Shown: in pieces, positions 16,699 to 26,418 of the stretch
How positions within the stretch are numbered: position 1 is the first letter of the stretch
Layout: the number at the start of each line of letters is the position of its first letter
Origin: Paenibacillus chondroitinus NBRC 15376
GTDB lineage: Bacteria; Bacillota; Bacilli; Paenibacillales; NBRC-103111
DNA length: 60,004 bases
NCBI RefSeq assembly: GCF_004000765.1
Contig: NZ_BILW01000040.1
Coordinates: 1-60,004 of the forward strand
Direction: 5' to 3'
Notes under the pieces: model-generated
Databases searched by the model: none
What the model was told of the DNA's origin: nothing
Seen by the model: the letters and a program-made list of their open reading frames with translations, nothing else
Program-made: the position numbers and the translations under genes

Positions 16699-16724
16699 GT
16701 CTTTTACCTCCTTATATCTATTTC

Positions 16725-17093
16725 CTAGAATTCTAGTCCAGCTTCACGAGCTGCGTCAGCCAATGCTTGAACACGTCCATGATAGAGGTAGCCACCGCGG
16801 TCAAATACCACTTTGTCTACACCTTTCTCTTTCGCACGTGCTGCGATCAATGCGCCAACTTTACGAGCAGCTTCTACGTTACCGCCGTTACCGATATCGC
16901 TTTTCAGATCTTTATCTTGAGTGGATGCTGCAGCGATTGTAACACCAGTTGTGTCATCGATCAGTTGAGCATACATGTGTTTGGAAGAACGGAAAATGTT
17001 CAAACGTGGGCGAGCAGTTGTACCTTCAATTTTCTTACGAACGCGAAGGTGTCTTTTCAAACGTGCTTTGTTTTTATCGCCTTTAGTAATCAT
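16725..17093 (-). CDS. rplR: 50S ribosomal protein L18
   Basis: 122 residues with a basic N-terminus (RLKRHLRVRKKIEG) and the FDRGGYLYHGRVQALADAAREAGL C-terminal motif in shortened form. L18 binds 5S rRNA and joins it to the central protuberance together with L5 (rplE, in this operon). Confidence 0.97.
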   Translation of the reverse strand: MITKGDKNKARLKRHLRVRKKIEGTTARPRLNIFRSSKHMYAQLIDDTTGVTIAAASTQDKDLKSDIGNGGNVEAARKVGALIAARAKEKGVDKVVFDRGGYLYHGRVQALADAAREAGLEF

Positions 17094-17140
17094 CTATACT
17101 TACACTCCTTTCATCACTTATGATGCGAGGCTTACGCTTA

Positions 17141-17175
17141 GATAGCAAGCTTTCTCACGAAAGCTCTTAGCTATT
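17141..17175 (-). other. Stable hairpin in the rplF-rplR intergenic region
   Basis: The RNA from the minus strand forms AGCTTTC/GAAAGCT closed by a GTGA tetraloop, extended by ATAGC/GCTAT with a small internal loop. There is no T tract, so it is not a terminator. It may be a processing or mRNA-stability site in the superoperon. Confidence 0.5.
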
Positions 17176-17193
17176 ACCCGCGATCTAACGTTC

Positions 17194-17736
17194 TTATTTC
17201 TTCTTACCAGCTTTACCTTCTTTACGAAGAATGCGCTCGCCTTCATACTTGATACCTTTACCTTTATACGGCTCAGGCTCACGTACGGCACGAACTTTAG
17301 CTGCCATTGCACCTACGCGCTCTTTATCAATTCCGCGAACGATGATTTTTGTGTTTGAAGGAACTTCAAACTCAATACCGCTCTCTGGCGTGATTTCAAC
17401 TGGGTGAGAGTACCCAACGTTAAGAACCAGTTTGTCACCGCTTTTGTTAGCACGGTAACCTACGCCTACTAGATCCAAAGATTTCACGAAGCCTTCCGTT
17501 ACACCACTTACCATGTTGGCAACAACACTACGTGTTGTACCATGCAAAGCACGGTGGAGCTTGTTGTCGGAAGGACGCTCAACGGAAATCTCGTTTTCTA
17601 GAACACTAACTTTCATATCTTTATGAAGTTCACGGGACAAGGAACCTTTAGGGCCTTTAACCGTGATTTGAGTATTCTCTAGTGTTACATTTACACCACT
17701 TGGAATGGTGATTGGTTTGCGACCAATACGAGACAT
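17194..17736 (-). CDS. rplF: 50S ribosomal protein L6
   Basis: About 180 residues, made of two duplicated alpha/beta domains. The C-terminal motif YKGKGIKYEGERILRKEGK is typical. L6 lies at the base of the L7/L12 stalk near the GTPase-associated centre. Start is the ATG at 17736 (MSRIGRKPI), which has GGAGGTG upstream; an ATG 18 bp earlier would place it before the ribosome binding site. Confidence 0.97.
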   Translation of the reverse strand: MSRIGRKPITIPSGVNVTLENTQITVKGPKGSLSRELHKDMKVSVLENEISVERPSDNKLHRALHGTTRSVVANMVSGVTEGFVKSLDLVGVGYRANKSGDKLVLNVGYSHPVEITPESGIEFEVPSNTKIIVRGIDKERVGAMAAKVRAVREPEPYKGKGIKYEGERILRKEGKAGKKK

Positions 17737-17765
17737 GTTTGCACCTCCATTCAATTACAATTGTA

Positions 17766-18164
17766 TTACCAAACGTAGCAGATAACCTCTCCGCCAGCTT
17801 TGGATTGACGAGCATCTTTATCCGTCATAACTCCTTTAGATGTGGAGATGATGGCAATCCCTAATCCGCCCAATACACGAGGGATTTCTTGTGATTTCGT
17901 ATAAACGCGTAGTCCTGGTTTGGAGATTCTCTTCAAACCGGAGATAACACGCTCATTGTTTGAACCGTATTTCAGGAACAAACGAATGATACCTTGTTTG
18001 CTATCTTCAACGTACTCAGCATCACGGATAAATCCTTCTTTTTTAAGGATTTCAGCGATTTCCCTTTTCACTTTTGATGCAGGGATTTCAACTGTCTCAT
18101 GACGTACGATATTCGCATTACGAATGCGAGTTAGCATATCTGCAATTGGATCTGACATGACCAT
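17766..18164 (-). CDS. rpsH: 30S ribosomal protein S8
   Basis: 132 residues, starting MVMSDPIADMLTRIRNANIVRH as in B. subtilis. The in-frame ATG at 18266 would overlap rpsN and is not used; AAGGAGG precedes 18164. S8 binds helix 21 of 16S rRNA early in 30S assembly and in E. coli also represses the spc operon. It ends in GEVICYVW. Confidence 0.97.
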   Translation of the reverse strand: MVMSDPIADMLTRIRNANIVRHETVEIPASKVKREIAEILKKEGFIRDAEYVEDSKQGIIRLFLKYGSNNERVISGLKRISKPGLRVYTKSQEIPRVLGGLGIAIISTSKGVMTDKDARQSKAGGEVICYVW

Positions 18165-18196
18165 TTGTGTAAACCTCCTTCCCGAAAATAGGGTGA

Positions 18197-18382
18197 TTAC
18201 CAGCTTGCTTTTTTCACGCCTGGAATCTGACCTTTGTGTGCTAATTCGCGGAAACAAATCCGACAAATTTTGAACTTGCGAAGCACTGAATGCGGACGTC
18301 CGCAGCGCTCACAACGTGTGTATGCTTGCACTTTAAACTTCGGGGTACGTTGTTGTTTGACTTTCATCGAAGTTTTTGCCAC
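18197..18382 (-). CDS. rpsN: 30S ribosomal protein S14, type Z
   Basis: 61 residues, the short zinc-binding form with Cys24, Cys27, Cys40 and Cys43 (CERC, CRIC). Type Z S14 is the housekeeping form; zinc-free paralogues are made in zinc starvation elsewhere in related genomes. It has a GTG start after AGGAGGTG and lies between rplE and rpsH, as usual. Confidence 0.97.
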   Translation of the reverse strand: MAKTSMKVKQQRTPKFKVQAYTRCERCGRPHSVLRKFKICRICFRELAHKGQIPGVKKASW

Positions 18383-18418
18383 TTAATATAACACCTCCTG
18401 ATAGGTACGACCTGGAAC

Positions 18419-18961
18419 CTATTTAACGAAAGGCGCTCCGAGTTGTGTTAAAAGCTCGCGAGCTTCCTCGTCGGACTTAGCCGTTGTTACGATAACGATA
18501 TCCATACCACGAACTTTATCAACCTTATCATACTCAATTTCAGGGAAAATGAGTTGTTCTTTCAAACCAAGCGTGTAGTTTCCACGGCCATCAAAAGCCT
18601 TGTTGGAAATACCGCGGAAGTCACGTACACGTGGAAGTGATACGTTGAAAAGTTTATCCAAGAAATGATACATGCGCTCGCCGCGAAGTGTAACCTTCAC
18701 ACCGATTGGCATGTTCTCACGAAGTTTGAAACCCGCGATTGCTTTTTTGGATTTAGTTACAACTGGTTTTTGACCAGCGATTTTTTGAAGATCTTCTACT
18801 GCAGTATCAAGTACTTTAGAATTCGATACAGCCTCACCAACACCCATGTTGATAACAACTTTCTCGATTTTAGGAACTTGCATTACTGTTGAGTAGTTAA
18901 ACTTTTGAATTAACGCTGGAGTAATTTCGTTCAAATAACGATCTTTCATTCTTACTGCCAT
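18419..18961 (-). CDS. rplE: 50S ribosomal protein L5
   Basis: 180 residues. L5 binds 5S rRNA and contacts P-site tRNA. KIEKVVINMGVGEA and GVKVTLRGERMYHFLDKL are characteristic. The ATG at 18961 follows GGAGG by about 10 nt. A second in-frame ATG four codons later (MKDRYLNEI) is a possible start. Confidence 0.97.
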   Translation of the reverse strand: MAVRMKDRYLNEITPALIQKFNYSTVMQVPKIEKVVINMGVGEAVSNSKVLDTAVEDLQKIAGQKPVVTKSKKAIAGFKLRENMPIGVKVTLRGERMYHFLDKLFNVSLPRVRDFRGISNKAFDGRGNYTLGLKEQLIFPEIEYDKVDKVRGMDIVIVTTAKSDEEARELLTQLGAPFVK

Positions 18962-18994
18962 GACTCAATTGCCTCCTTTCCATGCTTGTTTGTA

Positions 18995-19348
18995 TTAGTC
19001 GATAACTTCGCCGGATTTTTTCGCGATACGAACTTTCGTTCCGTTATCCAATACTTTGTATCCTACGCGAGTAGGTTTGCCGCTCTTAGGATCAATCAGC
19101 ATCACGTTAGATACGTGGATTGCAGCTTCTTGATTCAAGATACCGCCTTGTGGGTTTTGTTGGGATGGTTTCGCATGTTTCTTAACCATGTTTACACCTT
19201 CAACCAGTACACGGTTTTGACGAGGATAAGCAGCGATTACACGGCCCTTCTTACCTTTGTCTTTACCAGTGATTACAAAAACCGTATCGTCTTTTTTCAC
19301 GTGCAGTTTATTGTTATGAGATTCTAATCTCTTTTTAGTTCTTGGCAT
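18995..19348 (-). CDS. rplX: 50S ribosomal protein L24
   Basis: 117 residues with a KOW motif (DDTVFVITGKDKGKKGRVIA). L24 is one of two proteins that start 50S assembly, binding the 5' end of 23S rRNA. The first codons (MPRTKKRLESHNNK) extend a little beyond the B. subtilis form, but the ribosome binding site AGGAGGTG supports this start. Confidence 0.96.
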   Translation of the reverse strand: MPRTKKRLESHNNKLHVKKDDTVFVITGKDKGKKGRVIAAYPRQNRVLVEGVNMVKKHAKPSQQNPQGGILNQEAAIHVSNVMLIDPKSGKPTRVGYKVLDNGTKVRIAKKSGEVID

Positions 19349-19399
19349 TAGCTTCTACACCTCCTGAGGTTTCCCGTAAGGAAAACAGACTAACTGTTC

Positions 19400-19768
19400 T
19401 TAGATAACTTCTGGAGCCAAGGATACGATCTTCATGAAGTCTCTGTCACGAAGTTCGCGTGCAACTGGTCCAAAGATACGTGTACCACGTGGACTTTTAT
19501 CTTCTTTCACGATAACAGCCGCATTCTCATCAAATGAGATATAAGATCCGTCTTTACGGCGAGCACCGCTCTTCGTACGAACGATAACTGCTTTAACAAC
19601 GTCACCTTTTTTGACAACGCCACCAGGTGTTGCTTCTTTTACTGAACATACGATCAAATCACCAATGTGACCAACGCGACGACCAGTACCACCCAAAACA
19701 CGGATACACATCAATTGCTTAGCACCGGAGTTGTCAGCAACAGCCAAACGAGTAAATGGTTGAATCAT
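19400..19768 (-). CDS. rplN: 50S ribosomal protein L14
   Basis: 122 residues, the family length, starting MIQPFTRLAVADNSGAK. L14 lies at the subunit interface and makes bridge B8. GTRIFGPVARELR is conserved. First gene downstream of rpsQ, where the spc operon begins in enteric bacteria; here there is no break. Confidence 0.98.
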   Translation of the reverse strand: MIQPFTRLAVADNSGAKQLMCIRVLGGTGRRVGHIGDLIVCSVKEATPGGVVKKGDVVKAVIVRTKSGARRKDGSYISFDENAAVIVKEDKSPRGTRIFGPVARELRDRDFMKIVSLAPEVI

Positions 19769-19803
19769 CGTATTCCCTCCTTTCGGGGTTCATATCTAGA
19801 TTA

Positions 19804-20067
19804 TTAGATAACAACTGCAACTTCAAGAACTTCAACAAGTCTCCAAGATTTATCTTTGGACAAAGGTCTAGTTTCAGAAATTTTCACAGTGTCACCGATT
19901 TTAGCTTGATTGTTTTCATCATGAGCTTTGAATTTCTTCGTATATTTGATTCTCTTGTGGTAGAGATCATGCTTTTTGTAAGTTTCAACAGCAACAACAA
20001 TGGTTTTATCCATTTTATCGCTGACAACTTTACCGATCAGAACTTTACGTTCGTTACGTTCAGCCAT
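19804..20067 (-). CDS. rpsQ: 30S ribosomal protein S17
   Basis: 87 residues with an OB fold (KVLIGKVVSDKMDKTIVVAV; HDENNQAKIGDTVKI). S17 is a primary binder of the 5' domain of 16S rRNA. Standard position between rpmC and rplN. Confidence 0.97.
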   Translation of the reverse strand: MAERNERKVLIGKVVSDKMDKTIVVAVETYKKHDLYHKRIKYTKKFKAHDENNQAKIGDTVKISETRPLSKDKSWRLVEVLEVAVVI

Positions 20068-20094
20068 CTAAGGAAGCCTCCCTTCTAGATTTGG

Positions 20095-20292
20095 TTACCC
20101 AATACCCAATTCTCTTTCACGCAAAATAGTCTTGGCACGAGCGATCTCTTTACGCAAATCACGAATTTGAGTCGGATTGTCCAATTGACCAGTAGCTAGT
20201 TGAAAACGGAGGTTAAAGAGTTCTTCTTTAAAACCATTAACTTTTTGCTCGATTTCAGCAGTGGTTAAGTTCCGGAATTCACTACCCTTCAT
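20095..20292 (-). CDS. rpmC: 50S ribosomal protein L29
   Basis: 65 residues, a two-helix protein (FRNLTTAEIEQKV; ELFNLRFQLATGQLDNPT) at the exit of the peptide tunnel beside L23, near the docking site for SRP and trigger factor. The start is the ATG at 20292, after GGTGA, not the GTG three codons earlier. The gene overlaps the end of rplP by 11 bp. Confidence 0.97.
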   Translation of the reverse strand: MKGSEFRNLTTAEIEQKVNGFKEELFNLRFQLATGQLDNPTQIRDLRKEIARAKTILRERELGIG

Positions 20293-20716
20293 TTGCTTCA
20301 CCGCCTACTTCTTCTCTTTTCACGAACTTCGTTTTGATTGGAAGCTTGTGAGCAGCAAGACGCATCGCTTCGCGAGCTACCTCTTCGCTAACACCAGCAA
20401 GTTCAAACAATACTTTGCCCGGTTTTACAACGGAAACCCATTTTTCCACGTTACCTTTACCGCTACCCATACGAACTTCAAGCGGTTTTTGTGTAATTGG
20501 TTTAGCTGGGAAAATTTTAATCCATACTTTACCGCCACGTTTGATGTAACGTGTCATGGCAATACGAGCTGCTTCGATTTGACGGTTGGTTACCCAAGCC
20601 GGTTCAACTGCTTGCAGACCATATTCGCCAAAAGTTACTTCCGTTCCACCTTTAGCGCGACCTTTCATGCTACCGCGGTGTTCTTTGCGGTGTTTTACAC
20701 GTTTAGGTACTAACAT
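20282..20716 (-). CDS. rplP: 50S ribosomal protein L16
   Basis: 144 residues, starting MLVPKRVKHRKEHRGSMKGR. L16 helps place A-site tRNA and is a late 50S assembly protein. The internal loop AKGGTEVTFGEYGLQA is typical. It overlaps the next gene, rpmC, which suggests translational coupling. Confidence 0.97.
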   Translation of the reverse strand: MLVPKRVKHRKEHRGSMKGRAKGGTEVTFGEYGLQAVEPAWVTNRQIEAARIAMTRYIKRGGKVWIKIFPAKPITQKPLEVRMGSGKGNVEKWVSVVKPGKVLFELAGVSEEVAREAMRLAAHKLPIKTKFVKREEVGGEANEG

Positions 20717-20719
20717 GAT

Positions 20720-21382
20720 TTAATTTCCTCCTTCCGGCTGAGCCTTTTTCTTAGCTGTCGGAAGCACTTCTCCACGATAGATCCATACTTTTACACCAAT
20801 ACGTCCGTAAGTAGTATGTGCCTCTGCAGTACCGTAGTCGATATCAGCACGAAGCGTATGAAGTGGAACAGTTCCTTCGCTATATCCTTCCGTACGAGCG
20901 ATCTCAGCACCGCCAAGACGTCCGCTAGTTGCTACTTTGATACCTTTTGCACCGGATCTCATTGTTCTTTGCATAGCTTGTTTCATTGCACGACGGAAAG
21001 AAACACGACGCTCCAATTGAAGGGCAATTGCTTCAGCTACTAGGATAGCATCAAGGTCAGGGCTTTTGATTTCAGAAATGTTGATGTGAACTTTTTTATT
21101 GGACAAGCCAGCGATGTAGTTGCGAATTACTTCTACTTCAGCTCCGCCTTTACCAATAACCATTCCTGGTTTTGCAGTATGAATCGTAACGTTCACACGG
21201 TTAGCCGCGCGCTCGATGTCGATGTGGGAAACTGCAGAATCTTTAAGTTTATTTTTTAAGTATTCGCGGATTTTGACGTCTTCAAGCAACAGAGTTCCGA
21301 AATCTTTCTCTGCAAACCATTTGGACTCCCAATCACGAATAATACCAATTCTTAGGCCTACCGGGTTGACTTTCTGACCCAC
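20720..21382 (-). CDS. rpsC: 30S ribosomal protein S3
   Basis: 220 residues: an N-terminal KH type II domain (TIHTAKPGMVIGKGGAEVE) and a C-terminal domain. S3 is part of the mRNA entry tunnel and has helicase-like activity with S4. It has a GTG start with GGAGG 8 nt upstream. It follows rplV, as in all S10 operons. Confidence 0.97.
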   Translation of the reverse strand: MGQKVNPVGLRIGIIRDWESKWFAEKDFGTLLLEDVKIREYLKNKLKDSAVSHIDIERAANRVNVTIHTAKPGMVIGKGGAEVEVIRNYIAGLSNKKVHINISEIKSPDLDAILVAEAIALQLERRVSFRRAMKQAMQRTMRSGAKGIKVATSGRLGGAEIARTEGYSEGTVPLHTLRADIDYGTAEAHTTYGRIGVKVWIYRGEVLPTAKKKAQPEGGN

Positions 21383-21395
21383 ACGTTATCCCTCC

Positions 21396-21728
21396 TTATT
21401 TCTCAGATACCACGATTGTAATGTGGCTGGTACGTTTTTTGATCGCGCTAGCGCGGCCCATTGCACGTTGTTGGAACCTTTTCATTGTTGGTCCTTGGTT
21501 AACAAACGTCTCAGAAACCACTAGCTTATTAGGATCTAATGAGTAGTTATGCTCTGCATTGGCAATTGCGGAGTTTAGAAGTTTCTCCAGGATTGGAGAA
21601 GCTGCTTTAGGCGTATGACGCAGAATCGCGATCGCTTCACCTACCGCTTTTCCCCGAATCAAGTCAACAACTAGCTTTGCTTTACGAGGAGCAATCCGAG
21701 CGTGGTTCAATATTGCTTTAGCTTGCAT
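21396..21728 (-). CDS. rplV: 50S ribosomal protein L22
   Basis: 110 residues. Its long beta hairpin (about 80-100, containing QRAMGRASAIKKRTSH) lines the peptide exit tunnel; deletions there give macrolide resistance, and none is seen. The N-terminus MQAKAILNHARIAPRKAKLV is conserved. Confidence 0.97.
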   Translation of the reverse strand: MQAKAILNHARIAPRKAKLVVDLIRGKAVGEAIAILRHTPKAASPILEKLLNSAIANAEHNYSLDPNKLVVSETFVNQGPTMKRFQQRAMGRASAIKKRTSHITIVVSEK

Positions 21729-21759
21729 GGTAGTACCTCCTCTCGGTTAAAAATTGAAA

Positions 21760-22038
21760 TTAACGTTTACCGGTTTTCTTATCGTCATCGTGACCTTTGT
21801 AAGTACGTGTTGGAGCAAATTCACCAAGCTTATGTCCAACCATATCTTCTGTTACGTATACAGGCACGTGTTTTCTTCCATCGTACACTCCGAAAGTGTG
21901 ACCAACGAATTGCGGGTAAATCGTAGAACGACGGGACCACGTTTTGATAACCAGTTTTTTGCTGGATGTGTTCAAGTCTTCTACTTTTTTCAGTAAGTAT
22001 CCATCGATAAATGGACCTTTCTTTAAGCTGCGACCCAT
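21760..22038 (-). CDS. rpsS: 30S ribosomal protein S19
   Basis: 92 residues, starting MGRSLKKGPFID. S19 lies in the 30S head with S13 and bridges to the 50S subunit. HKLGEFAPTRTYKGH is the conserved C-terminal motif. GGGAGG lies upstream of the ATG. Confidence 0.97.
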   Translation of the reverse strand: MGRSLKKGPFIDGYLLKKVEDLNTSSKKLVIKTWSRRSTIYPQFVGHTFGVYDGRKHVPVYVTEDMVGHKLGEFAPTRTYKGHDDDKKTGKR

Positions 22039-22086
22039 GGGTGTTCCTCCCTTCCTTGAACCTCAAGAAAATTCATATATCCTAGA

Positions 22087-22917
22087 TTACTTCGTACGAC
22101 GACGTACAATGTATTTATCGGATGCTTTACCTTTTTTACGAGTTTTGTAACCAAGCGTCGGTTTACCCCATGGAGACATAGGTGATTTACGTCCGATTGG
22201 TGCGCGTCCTTCACCACCACCGTGTGGGTGATCATTCGGGTTCATTACAACCCCACGAACTTGAGGACGATTGCCTTTCCAACGATTACGTCCTGCTTTA
22301 CCGATTTTCACGAGCTCGTGATCTTCGTTACCAACAGAACCTACAGTTGCGCGGCAAACTTTAAGAACTTTACGAACTTCACCAGAGGATAGGCGAATTG
22401 TTACATAAGTTTCTTCTTTACCAAGAAGTTGAGCTTCCGTACCAGCAGCGCGCACTAGTTGTGCACCTTTACCAGGTTTCAACTCAATGTTGTGGATAAC
22501 TGTACCTACTGGAATGTTTTCCAAAGGAAGAGCGTTACCGATTTTAATATCGGATTGTGGTCCGGATACGATGCGATCGTCCACTTTAAGACCTTTAGGA
22601 GCGATGATGTATCTTTTCTCACCATCAGCATAGTGAATCAATGCGATGTTTGCGGAACGGTTAGGATCGTACTCGATTGTAGCAACGCGTCCTGGTATTC
22701 CATCTTTAGTGCGTTTGAAATCGATGATACGGTATTTACGTTTGTGTCCGCCGCCATGGTGACGAACCGTAATTTTACCTTGGTTGTTACGGCCAGCTGT
22801 TTTGCTTAAAGGAGCAAGCAAAGATTTCTCTGGTGTTGATGTTGTGATTTCTTCAAAAGTAGAAACCGACATCGCACGACGAGCTGGTGAGGTTGGTTTA
22901 TATTTTTTAATTGGCAC
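22087..22917 (-). CDS. rplB: 50S ribosomal protein L2
   Basis: 276 residues. L2 is needed for subunit joining and sits close to the peptidyl transferase centre; its key His lies in NDHPHGGGEGRAPIG (about 225-240). The basic C-tail ends KYIVRRRTK. It has a GTG start with AGGAGG 8 nt upstream. Confidence 0.98.
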   Translation of the reverse strand: MPIKKYKPTSPARRAMSVSTFEEITTSTPEKSLLAPLSKTAGRNNQGKITVRHHGGGHKRKYRIIDFKRTKDGIPGRVATIEYDPNRSANIALIHYADGEKRYIIAPKGLKVDDRIVSGPQSDIKIGNALPLENIPVGTVIHNIELKPGKGAQLVRAAGTEAQLLGKEETYVTIRLSSGEVRKVLKVCRATVGSVGNEDHELVKIGKAGRNRWKGNRPQVRGVVMNPNDHPHGGGEGRAPIGRKSPMSPWGKPTLGYKTRKKGKASDKYIVRRRTK

Positions 22918-22947
22918 TCTGATTTCCTCCTTACTTTAAGAAATGGT

Positions 22948-23238
22948 TTATACCGATTCAAAGAATTCCAATTCTTTGCTTTCTGCGCTTAGGGACACGA
23001 TAGCTTTCTTCCAGATGGAAGTGTAGCCGGAGTGACGACCATAACGTTTTGGCTTAGCTGGCATTCTGAGTGTGTTTACATTTGTAACTTTCACTTTGAA
23101 GATTGCTTCGATGGCTTGTTTGATTTCTGTTTTGTTAGCGCGAAGATCCACTTCGAAAACATACTTTTTGTTAGCCATTAGGTCGCTTGTACGCTCAGTG
23201 ATGATCGGGCGCTTGATAATGTCGCGTGGATTTTTCAT
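22948..23238 (-). CDS. rplW: 50S ribosomal protein L23
   Basis: 96 residues, starting MKNPRDIIKRPIITERT. L23 is at the tunnel exit and is the docking site of trigger factor. RYGRHSGYTSIWKKAIV is the extended loop. Its ATG overlaps the rplD stop codon by 4 bp (ATGA), a coupled pair. Confidence 0.97.
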   Translation of the reverse strand: MKNPRDIIKRPIITERTSDLMANKKYVFEVDLRANKTEIKQAIEAIFKVKVTNVNTLRMPAKPKRYGRHSGYTSIWKKAIVSLSAESKELEFFESV

Positions 23239-23861
23239 TGTGCAAGCACCTCCTCAACTTTCTGTACAGCTTCTTGCGTAATGATCAATTTGTCATACAA
23301 CATGACATCACGAACATTTACGCCATTAGCAGCAACGAATTTCACACCTGGGATGTTACGAGCAGACAAAGCAACGTTGGAGTCGTTATCTACGCCCACA
23401 ACCAATACTTTGCGATCAACTTTCAGGTTGTTCAAGATTGCTACGAATTCTTTCGTCTTAGGAGCATTCAATTGAAGTTGATCCAATACGATCAAGTTGT
23501 TATCAAGAACTTTCGAGGACAAAGCGGATTTGATCGCTAAGCGACGAACTTTTCTTGGCAATTTGAAACCATAGCTACGAGGAGTTGGTCCGAATACGGT
23601 ACCGCCGCCTTTCCACTGTGGAGCACGAATACTACCTTGACGAGCACGGCCTGTTCCTTTTTGTTTCCAAGGTTTACGACCACCGCCGCGAACTTCCGAA
23701 CGACCTTTTGTTTTGTGAGTTCCTTGACGCACAGCCGCTTGTTGCAAAAGAACAGCTTCGTGAATCGCATGAACGTGAGGCTCAATTCCGAAAACAACGT
23801 CAGACAGTTCAACTTCCCCTACCTGAGCACCTGTTACATTATATAAAGCTACTTTTGGCAT
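23235..23861 (-). CDS. rplD: 50S ribosomal protein L4
   Basis: 208 residues with the tunnel-lining loop KPWKQKGTGRARQGSIRAPQ (about 63-82). In E. coli L4 represses the S10 operon; in Bacillota this role is not established. It overlaps rplW by 4 bp. Confidence 0.97.
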   Translation of the reverse strand: MPKVALYNVTGAQVGEVELSDVVFGIEPHVHAIHEAVLLQQAAVRQGTHKTKGRSEVRGGGRKPWKQKGTGRARQGSIRAPQWKGGGTVFGPTPRSYGFKLPRKVRRLAIKSALSSKVLDNNLIVLDQLQLNAPKTKEFVAILNNLKVDRKVLVVGVDNDSNVALSARNIPGVKFVAANGVNVRDVMLYDKLIITQEAVQKVEEVLAQ

Positions 23862-23877
23862 CTGTCTTCCTCCTTTC

Positions 23878-24501
23878 TTACTTTTTAACAGCAGACTTCA
23901 CGCTAACGTAGCTGTTTTTAGGACCAGGAATGGAACCTTTAACTAGCAATACATTACGTTCAGCATCTACTTTGATGATTTGAAGATTTTGTAAAGTTAC
24001 AGTCTCGTTACCCATGTGTCCTGGCAACTTTTTACCTTTTGGAACGCGGTTCGCTTGAATGGAACCCATCGAACCTGGTCCGCGGTGGTAACGGGAGCCG
24101 TGAGCCATAGGGCCTGTTGACTGGTTATGTCTTTTGATGTTACCTTGGAAACCTTTACCTTTGGAAGTACCCGTTACATCAACGAATTCGCCCTCTGTGA
24201 ACAGATCTGCTTTCAATTCCTGGCCAACTTCATAGTCACCCAATTGAATGCCGCGAATTTCTTTAACGTAGCGCTTAGGCGTTGCCCCTGCTTTTTTCGC
24301 ATGGCCAAGCTCTGGTTTAATGATACGGCTAGCTTTCACATCATCAAAACCGATTTGGATTGACTCATAACCGTCGTTATCCACATCTTTCTTTTGAAGA
24401 ACCACACATGGTCCCGCTTGAATGACAGTTACCGGAACTACATTACCCTCCGGAGTAAACAACTGAGTCATCCCTAGTTTTTTTCCTAAGATACCTTTCA
24501 T
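23878..24501 (-). CDS. rplC: 50S ribosomal protein L3
   Basis: 207 residues, starting MKGILGKKLGMTQLFTPEG. L3, with L24, begins 50S assembly; its long loop (GPMAHGSRYHRGPGSMGSIQ) reaches the peptidyl transferase centre. The start is the ATG at 24501, 6 nt after GAGGTG; a GTG three codons earlier overlaps the ribosome binding site. Confidence 0.98.
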   Translation of the reverse strand: MKGILGKKLGMTQLFTPEGNVVPVTVIQAGPCVVLQKKDVDNDGYESIQIGFDDVKASRIIKPELGHAKKAGATPKRYVKEIRGIQLGDYEVGQELKADLFTEGEFVDVTGTSKGKGFQGNIKRHNQSTGPMAHGSRYHRGPGSMGSIQANRVPKGKKLPGHMGNETVTLQNLQIIKVDAERNVLLVKGSIPGPKNSYVSVKSAVKK

Positions 24502-24546
24502 CGTTGACACCTCTTTTCCTTCCTAAACGTTCATTCTATAGTTGTT

Positions 24547-24855
24547 TTACAGTTTGATCTCGATGTCTACGCCAGACGGTAAGTCCAAACGCATTAGAGC
24601 ATCAACTGTTTGTGGTGTTGGATTCACAATATCGATTAGACGCTTATGCGTACGCATTTCGAATTGCTCACGCGAATCCTTGTACTTGTGCACCGCACGA
24701 AGAATCGTGATGATTTGCTTCTCTGTCGGAAGCGGAATCGGACCGGATACACCTGCACCGGAACGCTTGGCAGTTTCCACGATTTTCTCAGCTGATTGAT
24801 CAATGATTCTGTGATCATAAGCTTTCAAACGGATACGAATTTTTTGCTTTGCCAT
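24547..24855 (-). CDS. rpsJ: 30S ribosomal protein S10
   Basis: 102 residues, starting MAKQKIRIRLKAYDHRIIDQ. S10 is in the 30S head and is also the NusE subunit of antitermination complexes, pairing with NusB. The reading frame stays open 99 bp upstream, but that stretch is leader and AAGGAGGG precedes 24855. It is the first gene of the superoperon that ends with rplQ. Confidence 0.98.
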   Translation of the reverse strand: MAKQKIRIRLKAYDHRIIDQSAEKIVETAKRSGAGVSGPIPLPTEKQIITILRAVHKYKDSREQFEMRTHKRLIDIVNPTPQTVDALMRLDLPSGVDIEIKL

Positions 24856-24993
24856 ATAAGTCCCTCCTTCTATCGCCCAATTTAGTATCGGACATACTCC
24901 GTGAAAATTCTCCAACAACCATTCCCATGGCAAAGGGTCCGGGTGTGTCGGCAACCTTTCACATCATCGCAACGTCACAGACCAACGTTTAAT

Positions 24994-25022
24994 ATTATAT
25001 AAAATTTAAAAACTAAATGCAA
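24994..25022 (-). promoter_or_regulatory. Sigma-A promoter of the S10-spc-alpha superoperon
   Basis: TTGCAT (25017-25022), a 17-nt spacer and TATAAT (24994-24999) on the minus strand. The predicted leader before rpsJ is about 130 nt and contains no convincing terminator. It is located directly after the tuf terminator. Confidence 0.85.
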
Positions 25023-25043
25023 GCAAAACTTTAGGCATTTGCA

Positions 25044-25079
25044 TAAAAAAACACCCACCGCCTAAACGATGAGTGTTTC
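25044..25079 (-). terminator. Terminator of tuf and the str operon
   Basis: On the minus strand AAACACTCATCG pairs with CGGTGGGTGTTT (with G-T pairs) around a TTTAGG loop and is followed by a T7 tract. It lies just after the tuf stop codon. Confidence 0.88.
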
Positions 25080-25094
25080 TTCTATATAAAGGGA

Positions 25095-26285
<1,191 letters not shown>

Positions 26286-26338
26286 TTTAAACGATTCCTC
26301 CTTAGAGTGACTATTAGTTTTATATTAAATTGATCAGT

Positions 26339-26358
26339 AAGTATATGTTTATATACTT
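26339..26358. repeat. Perfect inverted repeat in the fusA-tuf intergenic region
   Basis: AAGTATAT and ATATACTT, separated by four bases, form a perfect 8+4+8 inverted repeat about 55 bp upstream of tuf. There is no T tract in the sense direction after it. It may be an operator or a stem in the tuf leader. Confidence 0.5.
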
Positions 26359-26418
26359 TGCTCTGCATCAATCTTGGTAAACGCGCTCATCCCTAATGGA
26401 CGACGTTGTCGTTTATCC

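Noticed and set aside
24856..24954. N-terminal extension of rpsJ (33 codons, open upstream)
   Set aside because: It lies in the leader; the AAGGAGGG before 24855 and the family N-terminus fix the start there.
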